DNA of 52,404 nucleotides from the NCBI GenBank assembly GCA_947624895.1, contig CANQMK010000006.1, positions 1 to 52,404 on the forward strand, written 5' to 3'. The first letter of the stretch is position 1, and the number at the start of each line of letters is the position of its first letter. The position numbers were made by a program, and so were the translations under genes. The notes beneath the pieces are model-generated. The model was not told the DNA's origin. It ran no database searches and saw nothing but the letters and a program-made list of their open reading frames with translations. This DNA is from an uncultured Oscillospiraceae bacterium. GTDB taxonomy: Bacteria; Bacillota; Clostridia; Oscillospirales; Oscillospiraceae. This document shows, piece after piece, positions 21,547-29,604 of the stretch.

Positions 21547-21966
21547 ATGGACGACATCAAGAAACTGGGCGCGCAGTTGCAGGCCGCGCGGCTGGCGGCG
21601 GGCATGACGCGGACGGCGCTAGCGCAGGTGGCCGGTGTCTATTACCAGACGATCAGCAATATCGAGGAGGGCACTACGGTGCCGATGCCGTACACCCTGA
21701 GCCGACTGGCCAAGGCTCTGCCGCAGGCCGGACTGGCAGCGTGGCGGGAGCCTGTGCTCCTGTACCACCGGCAGGTGCGCACGCAGCGACGGCAACGGAG
21801 CACTCAGCGATCCCTCCAACGGGATCCCGCGCAAGCCCCGGCCGAGAGGCGACCTCCGTCCCGGCCCCAGCCGACACTGAGCATCGGGGAGATCTGCCGC
21901 CGGGCCAAGGCGGCGGGGATGACCTATGGGGACTACGTGGACAAGATGCGCAGAGGGGAGGTGTAA
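21547..21966 (+). CDS. XRE-family helix-turn-helix protein with basic tail
   Basis: A 139-residue protein. Residues 1-60 form an XRE helix-turn-helix (LGAQLQAARLAAGMTRTALA, then GVYYQTISNIEEGT). A strongly basic, Gln/Arg-rich linker follows (RQVRTQRRQRSTQRSLQRD), then a short C-terminal domain (LSIGEICRRAKAAGMTYGDY). GGAGG at 21534-21538 is 8 nt before the ATG at 21547, so that start is preferred to GTG 21538 or ATG 21541. It is second in the early operon and probably regulates early transcription or the excisionase; the target is unknown. Confidence 0.82.
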   Translation: MDDIKKLGAQLQAARLAAGMTRTALAQVAGVYYQTISNIEEGTTVPMPYTLSRLAKALPQAGLAAWREPVLLYHRQVRTQRRQRSTQRSLQRDPAQAPAERRPPSRPQPTLSIGEICRRAKAAGMTYGDYVDKMRRGEV

Positions 21967-21968
21967 CT

Positions 21969-22331
21969 ATGAGCAGAGGACCGTGGAACCAGGCGAGGCG
22001 AGGACCCGCACCGGTGATGGACGTGGCCGATCTGCCCGCCGTCTGCACCGTGGCCGATGTGGCTCGGCTGCTCCAATGCACGGGGGCCTATGTCAGCCGG
22101 ATCGCCGCGGAGGGCATTCTGCCGGCGTTCAAATTGGGCAACCGCTGGCGCTTCCGCCGAGACGATGTACGCGCGTACATCGACAGGGAGGTTGACGCCA
22201 TCGAGGCAAAAAAAATCCCCCTGGGGCGCGGGCACGCCACCAAGGGGGAGGGGATCTTGCGATCCCATGAGAACACAAGGGCATTATACCACAGTGCGGA
22301 ACAGATTGCAAGGGGGTGTGACCCAGCATGA
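21969..22331 (+). CDS. Excisionase-family (MerR-like helix-turn-helix) DNA-binding protein
   Basis: A 120-residue protein. Residues about 22-70 match the excisionase/HTH_17 pattern: TVADVARLLQCTGAYVSRIA, then EGILPAFKLGNRWRFRRDDV and RAYIDREV. Such proteins bend DNA and direct integrase to excision, or act as small regulators. GGGAGGTG precedes the ATG. The gene overlaps the replication initiator by 4 nt (ATGA), so the two are translationally coupled. It is far from int, so it may be a regulator rather than Xis. Confidence 0.82.
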   Translation: MSRGPWNQARRGPAPVMDVADLPAVCTVADVARLLQCTGAYVSRIAAEGILPAFKLGNRWRFRRDDVRAYIDREVDAIEAKKIPLGRGHATKGEGILRSHENTRALYHSAEQIARGCDPA

Positions 22332-23212
22332 GGCACGATTTGACGGCCTATTGGTCGGTGATCCCGGCCCCGGTGCTGCGGGACCCCGAGCTCACGGCCT
22401 CCGCCGTGCTGCTGTACGCGGAGGTCTCCACGCTGTGCATGGAGGACGGCTACTGCCGGGAGACCAACGAGCAGTTGGCCAAGCGCATGGATCTGAGCGT
22501 CTCCCAGGTGAGCCGTCTGGTGGCCCAACTCACACGGCGGGGCTATCTGAGTTCCGGCATGACCCCTACCGAGACCGGGCGGGAGCGGCACATCTATGCG
22601 GGGATATTCCCGGCCGCCCAGGAGACGGACGATCTGACGCCCGGCCCCGCCCTGGGGGGGTATACGCAAAAATGCGTAGACCCCCCCGGGGGATCTAAGC
22701 AAAAATGCGTAGACCCCCCCGGGGGATCTAAGCAAAAATGCGTAGACCCCCCGGGGGGTGTACGCAAAAATGCTCAGACCCATGTAGGTGGTAGCAGTAA
22801 AAGTACGTACTACGGAGACGTAGATACTCTAGAAAAGAAAAAAGAAAATAAAAAAGAAAAAAGAAAAGAGGCGCCCCGCGCTCGACGCGGGGCCTCGGTC
22901 CCCCAGTGGCGGCCGGAAGCCTTTGAGCGGTTCTGGACCTACTACCGCCATAACGTCCGGGGGGAGGATCGGATGGCGGCCGTCCGGGAGTGGGACAGGC
23001 TCCAGCCTGACGATGACACCCTCCGTGCGATTGCCCGCGCCCTGCAGTGGCAGGTGCGACGCTGGCGGACCAACGGCGGGATCGGTATGCCATACGCCTG
23101 CCGCTATCTGAGTCACCGGCGGTGGGAGGACGTGCCGCCGGAGGCGGATCCCACTCCCGGAGATAACGGCCCCGCCGTGGTAGAGGGGAGGGATCTGCCC
23201 GTATGGACCTGA
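22328..23212 (+). CDS. Phage replication initiator (winged-helix, DnaD-like) carrying iterons
   Basis: A 294-residue protein. The N-terminal winged-helix domain (residues about 1-95) includes LYAEVSTLCMEDGYCRETNE and QLAKRMDLSVSQVSRLVAQL, like HTH_36 phage initiators. The middle (about 110-185) is low-complexity: three near-perfect QKCVDPPGG repeats, then a Lys/Glu run. The C-terminal domain (about 195-265) has a DnaD-like helical segment (FERFWTYYRHNVRGEDRM). The repeats encode iteron-like DNA and look selected for DNA function. It lies just before DnaB, so its role is probably origin binding and helicase loading. Start ATG 22328 overlaps the preceding stop. Confidence 0.83.
   Translation: MRHDLTAYWSVIPAPVLRDPELTASAVLLYAEVSTLCMEDGYCRETNEQLAKRMDLSVSQVSRLVAQLTRRGYLSSGMTPTETGRERHIYAGIFPAAQETDDLTPGPALGGYTQKCVDPPGGSKQKCVDPPGGSKQKCVDPPGGVRKNAQTHVGGSSKSTYYGDVDTLEKKKENKKEKRKEAPRARRGASVPQWRPEAFERFWTYYRHNVRGEDRMAAVREWDRLQPDDDTLRAIARALQWQVRRWRTNGGIGMPYACRYLSHRRWEDVPPEADPTPGDNGPAVVEGRDLPVWT
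22660..22872. other. Probable phage replication origin inside the initiator gene (four iterons plus A-rich tract)
   Basis: The core GCAAAAATGCGTAGAC occurs at 22666, 22699 and 22732, and as GCAAAAATGCTCAGAC at 22764, with 32-33-bp spacing (about three helical turns). CCCCCGGGGG palindromes lie between copies. About 55 bp downstream is an A-rich, nearly pyrimidine-free tract (22832-22870) suited to be a DNA-unwinding element. This matches the lambda O/ori layout. Confidence 0.8.
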
Positions 23213-24582
23213 CCCCCGACGACATCAACACCGTCCAGGCGAGCGTGATCGGCTCCATGCTGATTGACGACAACTGCGTAGGGCGGGTGCTCCAGGAGCT
23301 GACGCCGGAGGACTTCTTGACTGACGCCTACCGCTCCATCTATCTGGGGATCCGCAGCGTGTTCTCCGCCGGGCGGCCCGTGGATCTGATCACCCTCCTG
23401 GGGGCACTCCAGGCCGACCCCTCCGTGGAGTGGGCCAGGCTCCTCCGGGAGTGCATGGAGATCACCCCCACCGCCGCCAATGTGGGCGCGTACATCCCCA
23501 TCCTCCAGGCACAGTCCCGGTTGGCCCGGATCAAAGCCCTGGGTAGTCAGGTGGCCACAGCCGACACACTGGATGAGGCGGCGGAACTGCTGGACAAGAT
23601 CCGGGCCATTCAGGCGGGCGGCTCCCGGCTGCGGATCACCACGATGGATCAGGCCGTGGTGAGATTCTTGGAACGCCAGGAAAAACAGACAGAGCCGGAA
23701 TACCTCCGATGGGGATTTTCCGCCCTCAACAGTCGGCTGCACATCGGGCGGGGCAAATTCGTGGTGCTGGGGGGCTATCCGTCGGACGGTAAGACGGCCC
23801 TGGCCCTACAGATGGCTCTGGCCATGTCGGAGCGGCGGCGGGTTGGGTTCTACTCTCTTGAGACCGACGAGGACACCTTGACAGATCGGCTCATAGCCGG
23901 GCGGGCAAACATCAACATGGACGGGATCAAGCTCCGCACTCTGACCTCTGACGATCTGGTCTCCGTGGCCGACGCCAGCGCCGTCCTATCCGGGCGTCAT
24001 CTGGAGCTGATCACCACCGGCGGGCTGACGGTGGAGGACATTGGCGTGAGCGCCCTCAGTCGGCGCTATGATGTGATCGTCGTGGACTACATCCAACTCC
24101 TCCGCCCATCCACCCATCGCCGGAGCCGGTACGAGGAGATCACCGACATCTCCATGGCTCTGCACACCTACGCCCAGCGCACCGGCGTCACCGTGCTGGG
24201 CCTGTCCCAACTGGCCCGCCCGGACCGATCGTCGAAGGCCCGGCGGGCACCCCGGATGTCAGACCTCCGGGAGTCTGGGCAGTTGGAACAGGACGCGGAC
24301 GCCATCATGCTCCTGTACCGGGAGGCCCCAGATGACCCGACATCCCGACGGGTGCTGGTGCTCGAGAAAAACAAGGAGGGCGAGACGGGCCAGATCTACC
24401 TGCGATTTGATGGCTCCGTCCAGACGTTTGCCCCGGCGGCCTCCAAGGACCTACCCCGCCCCACCAGCACAAGGCCGCGAGAGCCGGGTTATCAGCAGGT
24501 CAGTTTTCGGGACCTGCCGGACAATACGCCCGTCCCGTTTAACGCCGGGACGGAAAAAACACGAGAGGAGAACATCCCATGA
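23203..24582 (+). CDS. dnaB: Replicative DNA helicase, DnaB family
   Basis: Hexameric 5'-3' helicase for the phage fork. The 459-residue protein has the N-terminal DnaB domain (ASVIGSMLIDDNCVGRVLQE, TPEDFLTDAYRSIYLGIRSV) and the RecA-like ATPase: Walker A VLGGYPSDGKTALAL near residue 185, the YSLETDED box, Walker B DVIVVDYIQLLRP, and LSQLARPD followed by LRESGQLEQDADAIMLLYRE with the arginine finger region. Length is normal. It overlaps the initiator by 10 nt and ParA by 4 nt, so the replication-partition block is a tight operon. Confidence 0.95.
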   Translation: MDLTPDDINTVQASVIGSMLIDDNCVGRVLQELTPEDFLTDAYRSIYLGIRSVFSAGRPVDLITLLGALQADPSVEWARLLRECMEITPTAANVGAYIPILQAQSRLARIKALGSQVATADTLDEAAELLDKIRAIQAGGSRLRITTMDQAVVRFLERQEKQTEPEYLRWGFSALNSRLHIGRGKFVVLGGYPSDGKTALALQMALAMSERRRVGFYSLETDEDTLTDRLIAGRANINMDGIKLRTLTSDDLVSVADASAVLSGRHLELITTGGLTVEDIGVSALSRRYDVIVVDYIQLLRPSTHRRSRYEEITDISMALHTYAQRTGVTVLGLSQLARPDRSSKARRAPRMSDLRESGQLEQDADAIMLLYREAPDDPTSRRVLVLEKNKEGETGQIYLRFDGSVQTFAPAASKDLPRPTSTRPREPGYQQVSFRDLPDNTPVPFNAGTEKTREENIP

Positions 24583-25370
24583 GAACGATCGCGATCCTGA
24601 ACCTGAAGGGCGGCGTGGGGAAGACCACCACGGTGATCAACCTGGCCGCCATCCTGGCCGGAGACTACCAGCAGCGGGTACTGCTGGTGGACGCCGACAG
24701 CCAGGCCAACCTGACCGAGTTTTTCCACCCGGACGCGGACGAGCCGGGACTGGCGGATCTACTCATCGAGGCCGCCATCGGCACCTCCGACGTGGCGGAG
24801 GCGTACATCCACCCAACGGACACGGAGCGGATCTCGCTGATCCCCTCCACCCTGTCCCTGATGGATCTGGACATTGTCCGTGGTGCGCAGCGGGCGGGAG
24901 AACCCCGCGCCCTGCGGGACACTCTCCACGCCATCGAGGAGGACGGTCCTCCGTCAGAGCGGTACGACTGGTGCCTGATCGACTGCCCCCCGGCGCTCAA
25001 CACCGCCACCTCCGCCGCTCTGCTGGCGGCCCAGGAGGTCATCATCCCCATCAAACTGGATGCCTTCAGCCTGGCCGGACTCGCTAACCTGCGCCATCAA
25101 ATCGCCTGTGTGAGGCAGATTAACCCGGACCTGCGGCTCCTGGGTTGTCTGCCTACCATGTGGTACAATTCCCAACTCACCAACGAGGCGCTCCGCACTC
25201 TGCACGAGGTTGGGCTACCCACCTACCAGCCCATCCGCCGGTCGGACAAGGTGGACATGATGACCTACGCACAGACGCCGCTGCGAATTTGCAGCCCCAG
25301 GAGCGCCGCCGGCGTGGACTACCGCCGTCTGGTGGGCCTGATGATGGATGGGGGTGACCGCAGTGAGTGA
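24579..25370 (+). CDS. parA: ParA/Soj-family partition ATPase
   Basis: A 263-residue Walker-type ATPase. The deviant Walker A motif NLKGGVGKTTTVINLA is at residues 8-23, followed by VLLVDADSQANLTEFF (Walker A' with the DxDxQ), and WCLIDCPPALNTATSAAL (Walker B). It lacks an N-terminal helix-turn-helix, so it is a type Ib/chromosomal-like ParA. The ATGA overlap with dnaB and 23-nt overlap with parB show coupled expression. A complete ParAB pair on a phage with its own origin suggests a low-copy plasmid state at some stage. Confidence 0.93.
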   Translation: MRTIAILNLKGGVGKTTTVINLAAILAGDYQQRVLLVDADSQANLTEFFHPDADEPGLADLLIEAAIGTSDVAEAYIHPTDTERISLIPSTLSLMDLDIVRGAQRAGEPRALRDTLHAIEEDGPPSERYDWCLIDCPPALNTATSAALLAAQEVIIPIKLDAFSLAGLANLRHQIACVRQINPDLRLLGCLPTMWYNSQLTNEALRTLHEVGLPTYQPIRRSDKVDMMTYAQTPLRICSPRSAAGVDYRRLVGLMMDGGDRSE

Positions 25371-26697
25371 ACCCAAGCGTGGGTTTGATTTGGCCACCCG
25401 CCTTGGCGTGTCCAAACTGGACACCGGCGGACCTGGGCGGGAGCAGATCGACTACCTGTCCCTGGACAACATCTCTCCCGACCCCGACAACTTCTATCGG
25501 GTGGAGGAGGACAGCGTGCGGGATCTGGCGGCCAACATCCAGTTGGTGGGACTCCAACAGCCCCTGCGTGTGCGCCCGAACCCTGAGAGGCCGGGTCACT
25601 ACATCGTCGTCTCCGGCCATCGCCGTCTGGCGGCGCTGCGGATCCTGGATCAGGAGGAGTCCACGGGTGACTGGCAGCAGGTCCCGTGCATTGTCACGGA
25701 CAACGTGGACTCCCCCGCCATGCGAGAACTGCGGCTGATCTACGCCAACAGCGCCACCCGCGTCCTCAGCCCCTATGAGACCTCCCAGCAGGCCGAGCGA
25801 GTAACGGCCCTGCTGTATCAGCTCCAGCAGGAGGGCGTGGAATTCCCCGGACGGATGCGGGATCATGTGGCCGAGGCGTGCCGGATCTCCGCGTCCAAGC
25901 TGGCGCGGCTCAATGTCATCAATCGCGGACTGGCGGAGCCACTGCTCGTGTCCATGTGGCAGGATGGGATCCTCCATGAGTTCGGCGCCTACGCTCTGGC
26001 CCGTCTCCCGGCGATCCTCCAGGCGACCATCGTTGACCAGATGCGGCTCTACGGCAAAGACCTGCCAGAGGGGTATATCTTGGACCGTTTTGCCTCCCGG
26101 CCCGATCTGGAGCGGTTCGTTAGCGGGTTTGACCCCTGTCCGGCCTCGGATGATACCTGCGGCGATGGATGTACAGGCGCGGCATGCAAGGTCCGCCAGA
26201 CATTGTTCACCCCATACGGCGTTGACTGCCCTGCGGATATGTGCTGTCTGCAATGCCATTGTCTGAGGTTCTGCAATCACCCCTGCCATCATGGCATGGA
26301 GCGGCAGAAGCAGACGCGGCAAGCATACGCAGCAGAACAGCGGAAGGCGGCAGCCCAGGAGCGCGCCCGCGCCAAAACAGCCCGCGAGAATATGGCGGCG
26401 GTGCGAAAAGCCCTCTGGACTAATATCGTGGCCGCCACTGGGCCAGATGGCCCGTCGTCGGATCAGATCGTGCAAATCTGTGATATGTCTGGGTACGACC
26501 CCCTCGCCGTCCATGGGCATCTGCACGCACTCCAGTACCCGGGCCACGTTATGCGGCACGAATGGACCGAAGATATCCCGATATCGCTACTCGGCCCCCT
26601 GTGTCGAGTGCTGGGCCTGTCGGCAGATCGCCTGCTGGGCCTGGGCAACCAGACATCGTGTGAGGAGGTGGGCGCGAATGATCCCCAAGACGCTTGA
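25348..26697 (+). CDS. parB: ParB-family partition protein with cysteine-rich insert
   Basis: A 449-residue protein. Residues about 30-130 form the ParB/Srx N-domain (LDNISPDPDNFYRVEEDSVR, GLQQPLRVRPNP, IVVSGHRRLAALRIL with the CTP/DNA-contact GHRR box). A central HTH follows (DHVAEACRISASKLARLNVI). Residues about 255-320 hold a dense Cys cluster (DPCPASDDTCGDGCTGAACK, then CPADMCCLQCHCLRFCNHPC) suited to metal binding, then a Lys/Arg/Ala coiled region. ATG 25348 or GTG 25363 may be the start. A copy of the prophage palindrome lies within codons 21-27. Confidence 0.9.
   Translation: MGVTAVSEPKRGFDLATRLGVSKLDTGGPGREQIDYLSLDNISPDPDNFYRVEEDSVRDLAANIQLVGLQQPLRVRPNPERPGHYIVVSGHRRLAALRILDQEESTGDWQQVPCIVTDNVDSPAMRELRLIYANSATRVLSPYETSQQAERVTALLYQLQQEGVEFPGRMRDHVAEACRISASKLARLNVINRGLAEPLLVSMWQDGILHEFGAYALARLPAILQATIVDQMRLYGKDLPEGYILDRFASRPDLERFVSGFDPCPASDDTCGDGCTGAACKVRQTLFTPYGVDCPADMCCLQCHCLRFCNHPCHHGMERQKQTRQAYAAEQRKAAAQERARAKTARENMAAVRKALWTNIVAATGPDGPSSDQIVQICDMSGYDPLAVHGHLHALQYPGHVMRHEWTEDIPISLLGPLCRVLGLSADRLLGLGNQTSCEEVGANDPQDA
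25408..25424. repeat. GTGTCC-family palindrome, copy 3 (inside parB)
   Basis: GTGTCCAAACTGGACAC, palindromic except at one position, encodes VSKLDT in ParB. Its right flank (CGGCGG) is shared with the copy at 40635. Confidence 0.85.
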
Positions 26698-26860
26698 TCT
26701 GTGCGGCGTCTGCGCCGCAAAACTGGCGACGGCCTACGCCATCCGCAAGGTCGCCGGCGGGGTGGACAACAAAATCACCTGCGCTGAGTGTGGCCGCCGG
26801 CGGTACGGCGGGACCTATGATGTGACCAAGAAGGGAGGCGCGGGCCGTGGCAGAGGCTGA
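26678..26860 (+). CDS. Small zinc-finger-like protein
   Basis: A 60-residue protein with two CxxC pairs (LDLCGVCAAKLATA and TCAECGRRRYGG) that probably bind one zinc, and a basic Gly-rich tail. GAGGAGG precedes the ATG at 26678, which overlaps the end of parB by 20 nt. No family is assigned. It is early, co-transcribed and short, typical of phage early accessory genes. Confidence 0.7.
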   Translation: MIPKTLDLCGVCAAKLATAYAIRKVAGGVDNKITCAECGRRRYGGTYDVTKKGGAGRGRG

Positions 26861-27035
26861 CGGTAAGAAGACGGTCAAGTGCTGCTACTCCTGTACTCAC
26901 TTTGCGGAGTTGCGGGAGCCGAGAGAGTTGAATGCCTATTCCGCTGTATGCGGCTACTGCTATAGGCGGGGAGGGGTATTCAGCGCGCTGCCGGTATATG
27001 TCCCTGGTGCCCTGTGCGAGGACTGGACGCCATGA
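26847..27035 (+). CDS. Small cysteine-rich phage protein
   Basis: A 62-residue protein starting with GTG at 26847 (GGAGGCG upstream) and overlapping the previous gene by 14 nt. It has CCYSCTHF, CGYCYRRGG and a last Cys in ALCEDW, a pattern of small phage zinc-ribbon proteins. It overlaps the DNA methyltransferase gene by 4 nt (ATGA), so the two are coupled. Function is unknown. Confidence 0.7.
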   Translation: MAEADGKKTVKCCYSCTHFAELREPRELNAYSAVCGYCYRRGGVFSALPVYVPGALCEDWTP

Positions 27036-28756
27036 GGCGGGGTCGGTTCAGCCTCCTGGAGGAGATCATCGTGGATAACTTCGCCGGGGGCGGCGGAGCC
27101 TCGACCGGGATTGAGTTGGCCACCGGCCGGATCGTGGACATCGCCATCAATCACGACCCGGACGCCATCCTGATGCACCGAACCAACCACCCCCACACCC
27201 AGCACATCCAGGCCAGCGTGTGGGATGTGGATCCCGTGGAAGTGTGCCGGGGCCGCTCCGTGGGCCTGGCCTGGTTCTCGCCGGATTGCAAACACTTTTC
27301 CAAGGCCAAGGGCGGGAAGCCCGTGGACAAGGCCATCCGCGGCCTGGCCTGGATCGTCCTCCGCTGGGCCGGGGAGGTACGGCCCAGGGTCATCATCCTG
27401 GAGAACGTGGAGGAGTTCCAGACCTGGGGGCCGGTGCGGCGGGGCCGCCCGGTGAAGGCGAAGTCGGGCCAGACATTCCGGCGGTTTGTCGCCCAGCTCC
27501 GGGGTTTGGGGTATGACCTGGACTGGCGGGAGCTGGTGGCGGCGGACTACGGCGCGCCCACCACCCGCAAGCGGTTTTTCTTGGTCGCCCGGTGCGATGG
27601 GCGGCCCATCGTCTGGCCGGAGCCAACCCACGCCCCGGCGGACAGCCCGGAGGTGCGGGCCGGGCGGCTGAAGCCTTGGCGATCTGCCGCGGAGATCATC
27701 GACTGGAGCCAGCCCATGTACTCCGTCTTTGAGAGCCGGGAGGAGATCCGGGAGCGGTATGGGGCCACGGTGATCCGCCCCCTGGCTGACAACACGATAC
27801 GCCGGATCATCCGCGGCGTGGACAAGTTCACCCTCCGCAGCGGCCAGCCTTACCTGGTGCCCGTCGGCTACGGCGAAAGACAGGGGCAGGCCCCCAGGGT
27901 GGGCGACATCAGCAACCCGCTGGGCACGGTGGTCTCCAGAGGCATACACGCCGTATGTGACCCGCTGCTGGCCCCGGTCACCGTCAGCAACACCAGCGGG
28001 TCGGTGGGTGCGCCGGCGACGTGGCCGGTACATACCATCACCACCGACGGCGGGCAGATCCTCCACGCCGCCTATTTGACCCAGTACCACACTGAGCGGA
28101 GCGAGATGGTCAGGGGTCAGGGCCTCCAGACGCCTATCTGCACGGTAGACACCGCCAACCGCTACGCCCTGTGTAGTTGCAACCTGGTGCAGTATTTCAG
28201 CGAAGGCCACGCTCATGGCGTGGACGTCCCCCTGCACACGGTCACGACCCACGACCGGGAGGCTCTGGTGGCAGCCCATGTTTGCAAATTCAAGGGGACA
28301 AACCTCGGGCAGTCGCCTGACACGCCGCTCCAGACCATCACGGCCCAAAGCCGAACTTTCGCCGCCTGCGCGGCGGTATGCGCCAAGGCGGCGCCGGGGG
28401 CCGACCTGGGCTACTGGCCCCAGATCCGGGCGCTGCTCAACCGCCACTGCGGCTATCACCTGGCGGAGGACGAGATCCTGCTGCTGACGATCGCCGGGGC
28501 TGTCTACTACATCCGGGACATCCTCATGCGGATGTTGACGCCCCGGGAACTCTACAACGCCATGGGCTTCCCGGCAGACTACCTCATTGCCCGGGACTAC
28601 ACCGGGTGCGAGTACCCGAGGAGCAAACAGGTGGCCCGGTGCGGCAACGCTGTTCCGCCACCGTTGGCCGCGGCCATGATCCGGGCCAACCTCCCCGAGT
28701 GGTGCGGGGAGGAGATCTCCACCATGGAGCAGTTGGGGCGGATCGTGGCGAGTTGA
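27032..28756 (+). CDS. dcm: DNA (cytosine-5-)-methyltransferase
   Basis: A 574-residue C5 methyltransferase. Motif I is VDNFAGGGGASTGIELA near residue 14; motif IV is FSPDCKHFSKAKGG, where the usual PCQ is PDCK but the catalytic Cys is kept; motif VI is ILENVEEF; motif VIII-like VAADYGAPTTRKRFFLV; motifs IX/X lie at the C-terminus (MGFPADY and CGNAVPPPLAAAM). Between them is a long target-recognition region with repeated HTITT/TVTTHDR-type units. No cognate restriction enzyme is adjacent, so it is probably an orphan phage enzyme for self-protection or regulation. Start ATG 27032 (ATGA overlap) is preferred to GTG 27014. Confidence 0.92.
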   Translation: MRRGRFSLLEEIIVDNFAGGGGASTGIELATGRIVDIAINHDPDAILMHRTNHPHTQHIQASVWDVDPVEVCRGRSVGLAWFSPDCKHFSKAKGGKPVDKAIRGLAWIVLRWAGEVRPRVIILENVEEFQTWGPVRRGRPVKAKSGQTFRRFVAQLRGLGYDLDWRELVAADYGAPTTRKRFFLVARCDGRPIVWPEPTHAPADSPEVRAGRLKPWRSAAEIIDWSQPMYSVFESREEIRERYGATVIRPLADNTIRRIIRGVDKFTLRSGQPYLVPVGYGERQGQAPRVGDISNPLGTVVSRGIHAVCDPLLAPVTVSNTSGSVGAPATWPVHTITTDGGQILHAAYLTQYHTERSEMVRGQGLQTPICTVDTANRYALCSCNLVQYFSEGHAHGVDVPLHTVTTHDREALVAAHVCKFKGTNLGQSPDTPLQTITAQSRTFAACAAVCAKAAPGADLGYWPQIRALLNRHCGYHLAEDEILLLTIAGAVYYIRDILMRMLTPRELYNAMGFPADYLIARDYTGCEYPRSKQVARCGNAVPPPLAAAMIRANLPEWCGEEISTMEQLGRIVAS

Positions 28757-28775
28757 GAGGAGAGGAGGTAACGCA

Positions 28776-28973
28776 ATGATAACCATGTGGGAAATTCTGA
28801 ACCTGGCGAAAGATAGCCTTTTGGCCGAGCGGGCCAAGCTCGAAAAATTTAAGGACAAGGCGGACGAGGCCATAGGGCTCCACGGCCAGGGAGCCAGAGC
28901 AAAATACGAAGAGACCGTTGAAGCAATCGAGAACCTGGATCTCAAAATCAGCGAAATCGACAATCTAATGTGA
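28776..28973 (+). CDS. Small coiled-coil phage protein
   Basis: A 65-residue, Lys/Glu-rich protein with regular heptads (LAKDSLLAERAKLEKFKDKA, then TVEAIENLDLKISEIDNLM), predicted almost wholly helical. AGGAGG precedes the ATG at good spacing. It stands 20 bp after the methyltransferase. No family is recognised. Confidence 0.68.
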   Translation: MITMWEILNLAKDSLLAERAKLEKFKDKADEAIGLHGQGARAKYEETVEAIENLDLKISEIDNLM

Positions 28974-29000
28974 AATTGACCAGAGAAAGGAGTAATCGGT

Positions 29001-29288
29001 ATGCCTGGAGGACGTTGTGGGCTTTTTCCCGGCCTCGAAAAACAGAGGGAAGAGCGGAGGCGCGAGCGGATCAAAAAACGGTCGGAGACGTGTGTCCTGC
29101 GCCATCCGACAAACGGGACCTGTCTCCCGCTGGGGGAAAACTGCTACGACTGCGTGGACGATAAGCTCTGCAAGGCCATGTGTGAGGCGTATCTGTGTGG
29201 CTATGACGCCGCGATCGCTATCGTCTCCCCGGAACCGGATAAGACCCAGGGCGGGGAGCGCCGGGGGGGTGAGTCAAGTGCCGGATAG
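29001..29288 (+). CDS. Small cysteine-rich phage protein
   Basis: A 95-residue protein: a very basic N-terminal helix (LEKQREERRRERIKKRSE) and a Cys-rich core (CVLRHPTNGTCLPLGENCYD, then CVDDKLCKAMCEAYLCGYD) with about eight cysteines, likely metal-bound. AAAGGAG lies before the ATG. It overlaps the next gene by 20 nt. Function is unknown. Confidence 0.68.
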   Translation: MPGGRCGLFPGLEKQREERRRERIKKRSETCVLRHPTNGTCLPLGENCYDCVDDKLCKAMCEAYLCGYDAAIAIVSPEPDKTQGGERRGGESSAG

Positions 29289-29604
29289 GGAAAATGTCCC
29301 CAAAATCACGGAGACCAAAAGCTGGACCCCCGATCAGGTGCGGGAGGTCTGCATCAGACACGGGTATTACACGCGGGGGACCAGCGAGGAGTATGACCAG
29401 ATGCTGAAGCTGGTGCGGCTGATGGAGCCGACCGAGGAGGGGTTATACAGTATCGCCCTGGACATCGCCCGGCACACGGTAAACTGGGATGATTTGTCGG
29501 AGTGGGACAAGCTGAGGATCCTGGAGGATACCATGGATTGTCTGGACAAGGGCGCGGTGCTCCACTTCTATCACATCGAGGAGGAGAGTCATGACCATGA
29601 CTGA
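29269..29604 (+). CDS. Small acidic phage early protein
   Basis: A 111-residue acidic protein, mostly helical (WTPDQVREVCIRHGYYTRG, LMEPTEEGLYSIALDIARHT), ending in a His/Asp-rich tail (EEESHDHD). It starts with GTG at 29269 (or 29278), overlapping the preceding gene, and overlaps the next by 14 nt. Many small acidic early phage proteins antagonise host enzymes; that is only a suggestion here. Confidence 0.66.
   Translation: MSQVPDRENVPKITETKSWTPDQVREVCIRHGYYTRGTSEEYDQMLKLVRLMEPTEEGLYSIALDIARHTVNWDDLSEWDKLRILEDTMDCLDKGAVLHFYHIEEESHDHD

Noticed and set aside
22201..22280. An intrinsic terminator in the excisionase-like gene (A run followed by GC-rich inverted repeat)
   Set aside because: The A tract precedes the stem but no T run follows it on the plus strand, and the stem is imperfect; it is inside a coding region that continues in frame.
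22660..22790. The short repeats in the initiator gene as a CRISPR array
   Set aside because: Repeat units are contiguous with 32-33-bp period and nearly identical along their whole length, so there are no unique spacers; they are in frame inside a coding gene and fit iterons.
26960..29074. A 704-codon minus-strand frame across the methyltransferase region
   Set aside because: Opposite to the intact C5 methyltransferase with all motifs; the antisense translation has no domains and crosses several real genes.
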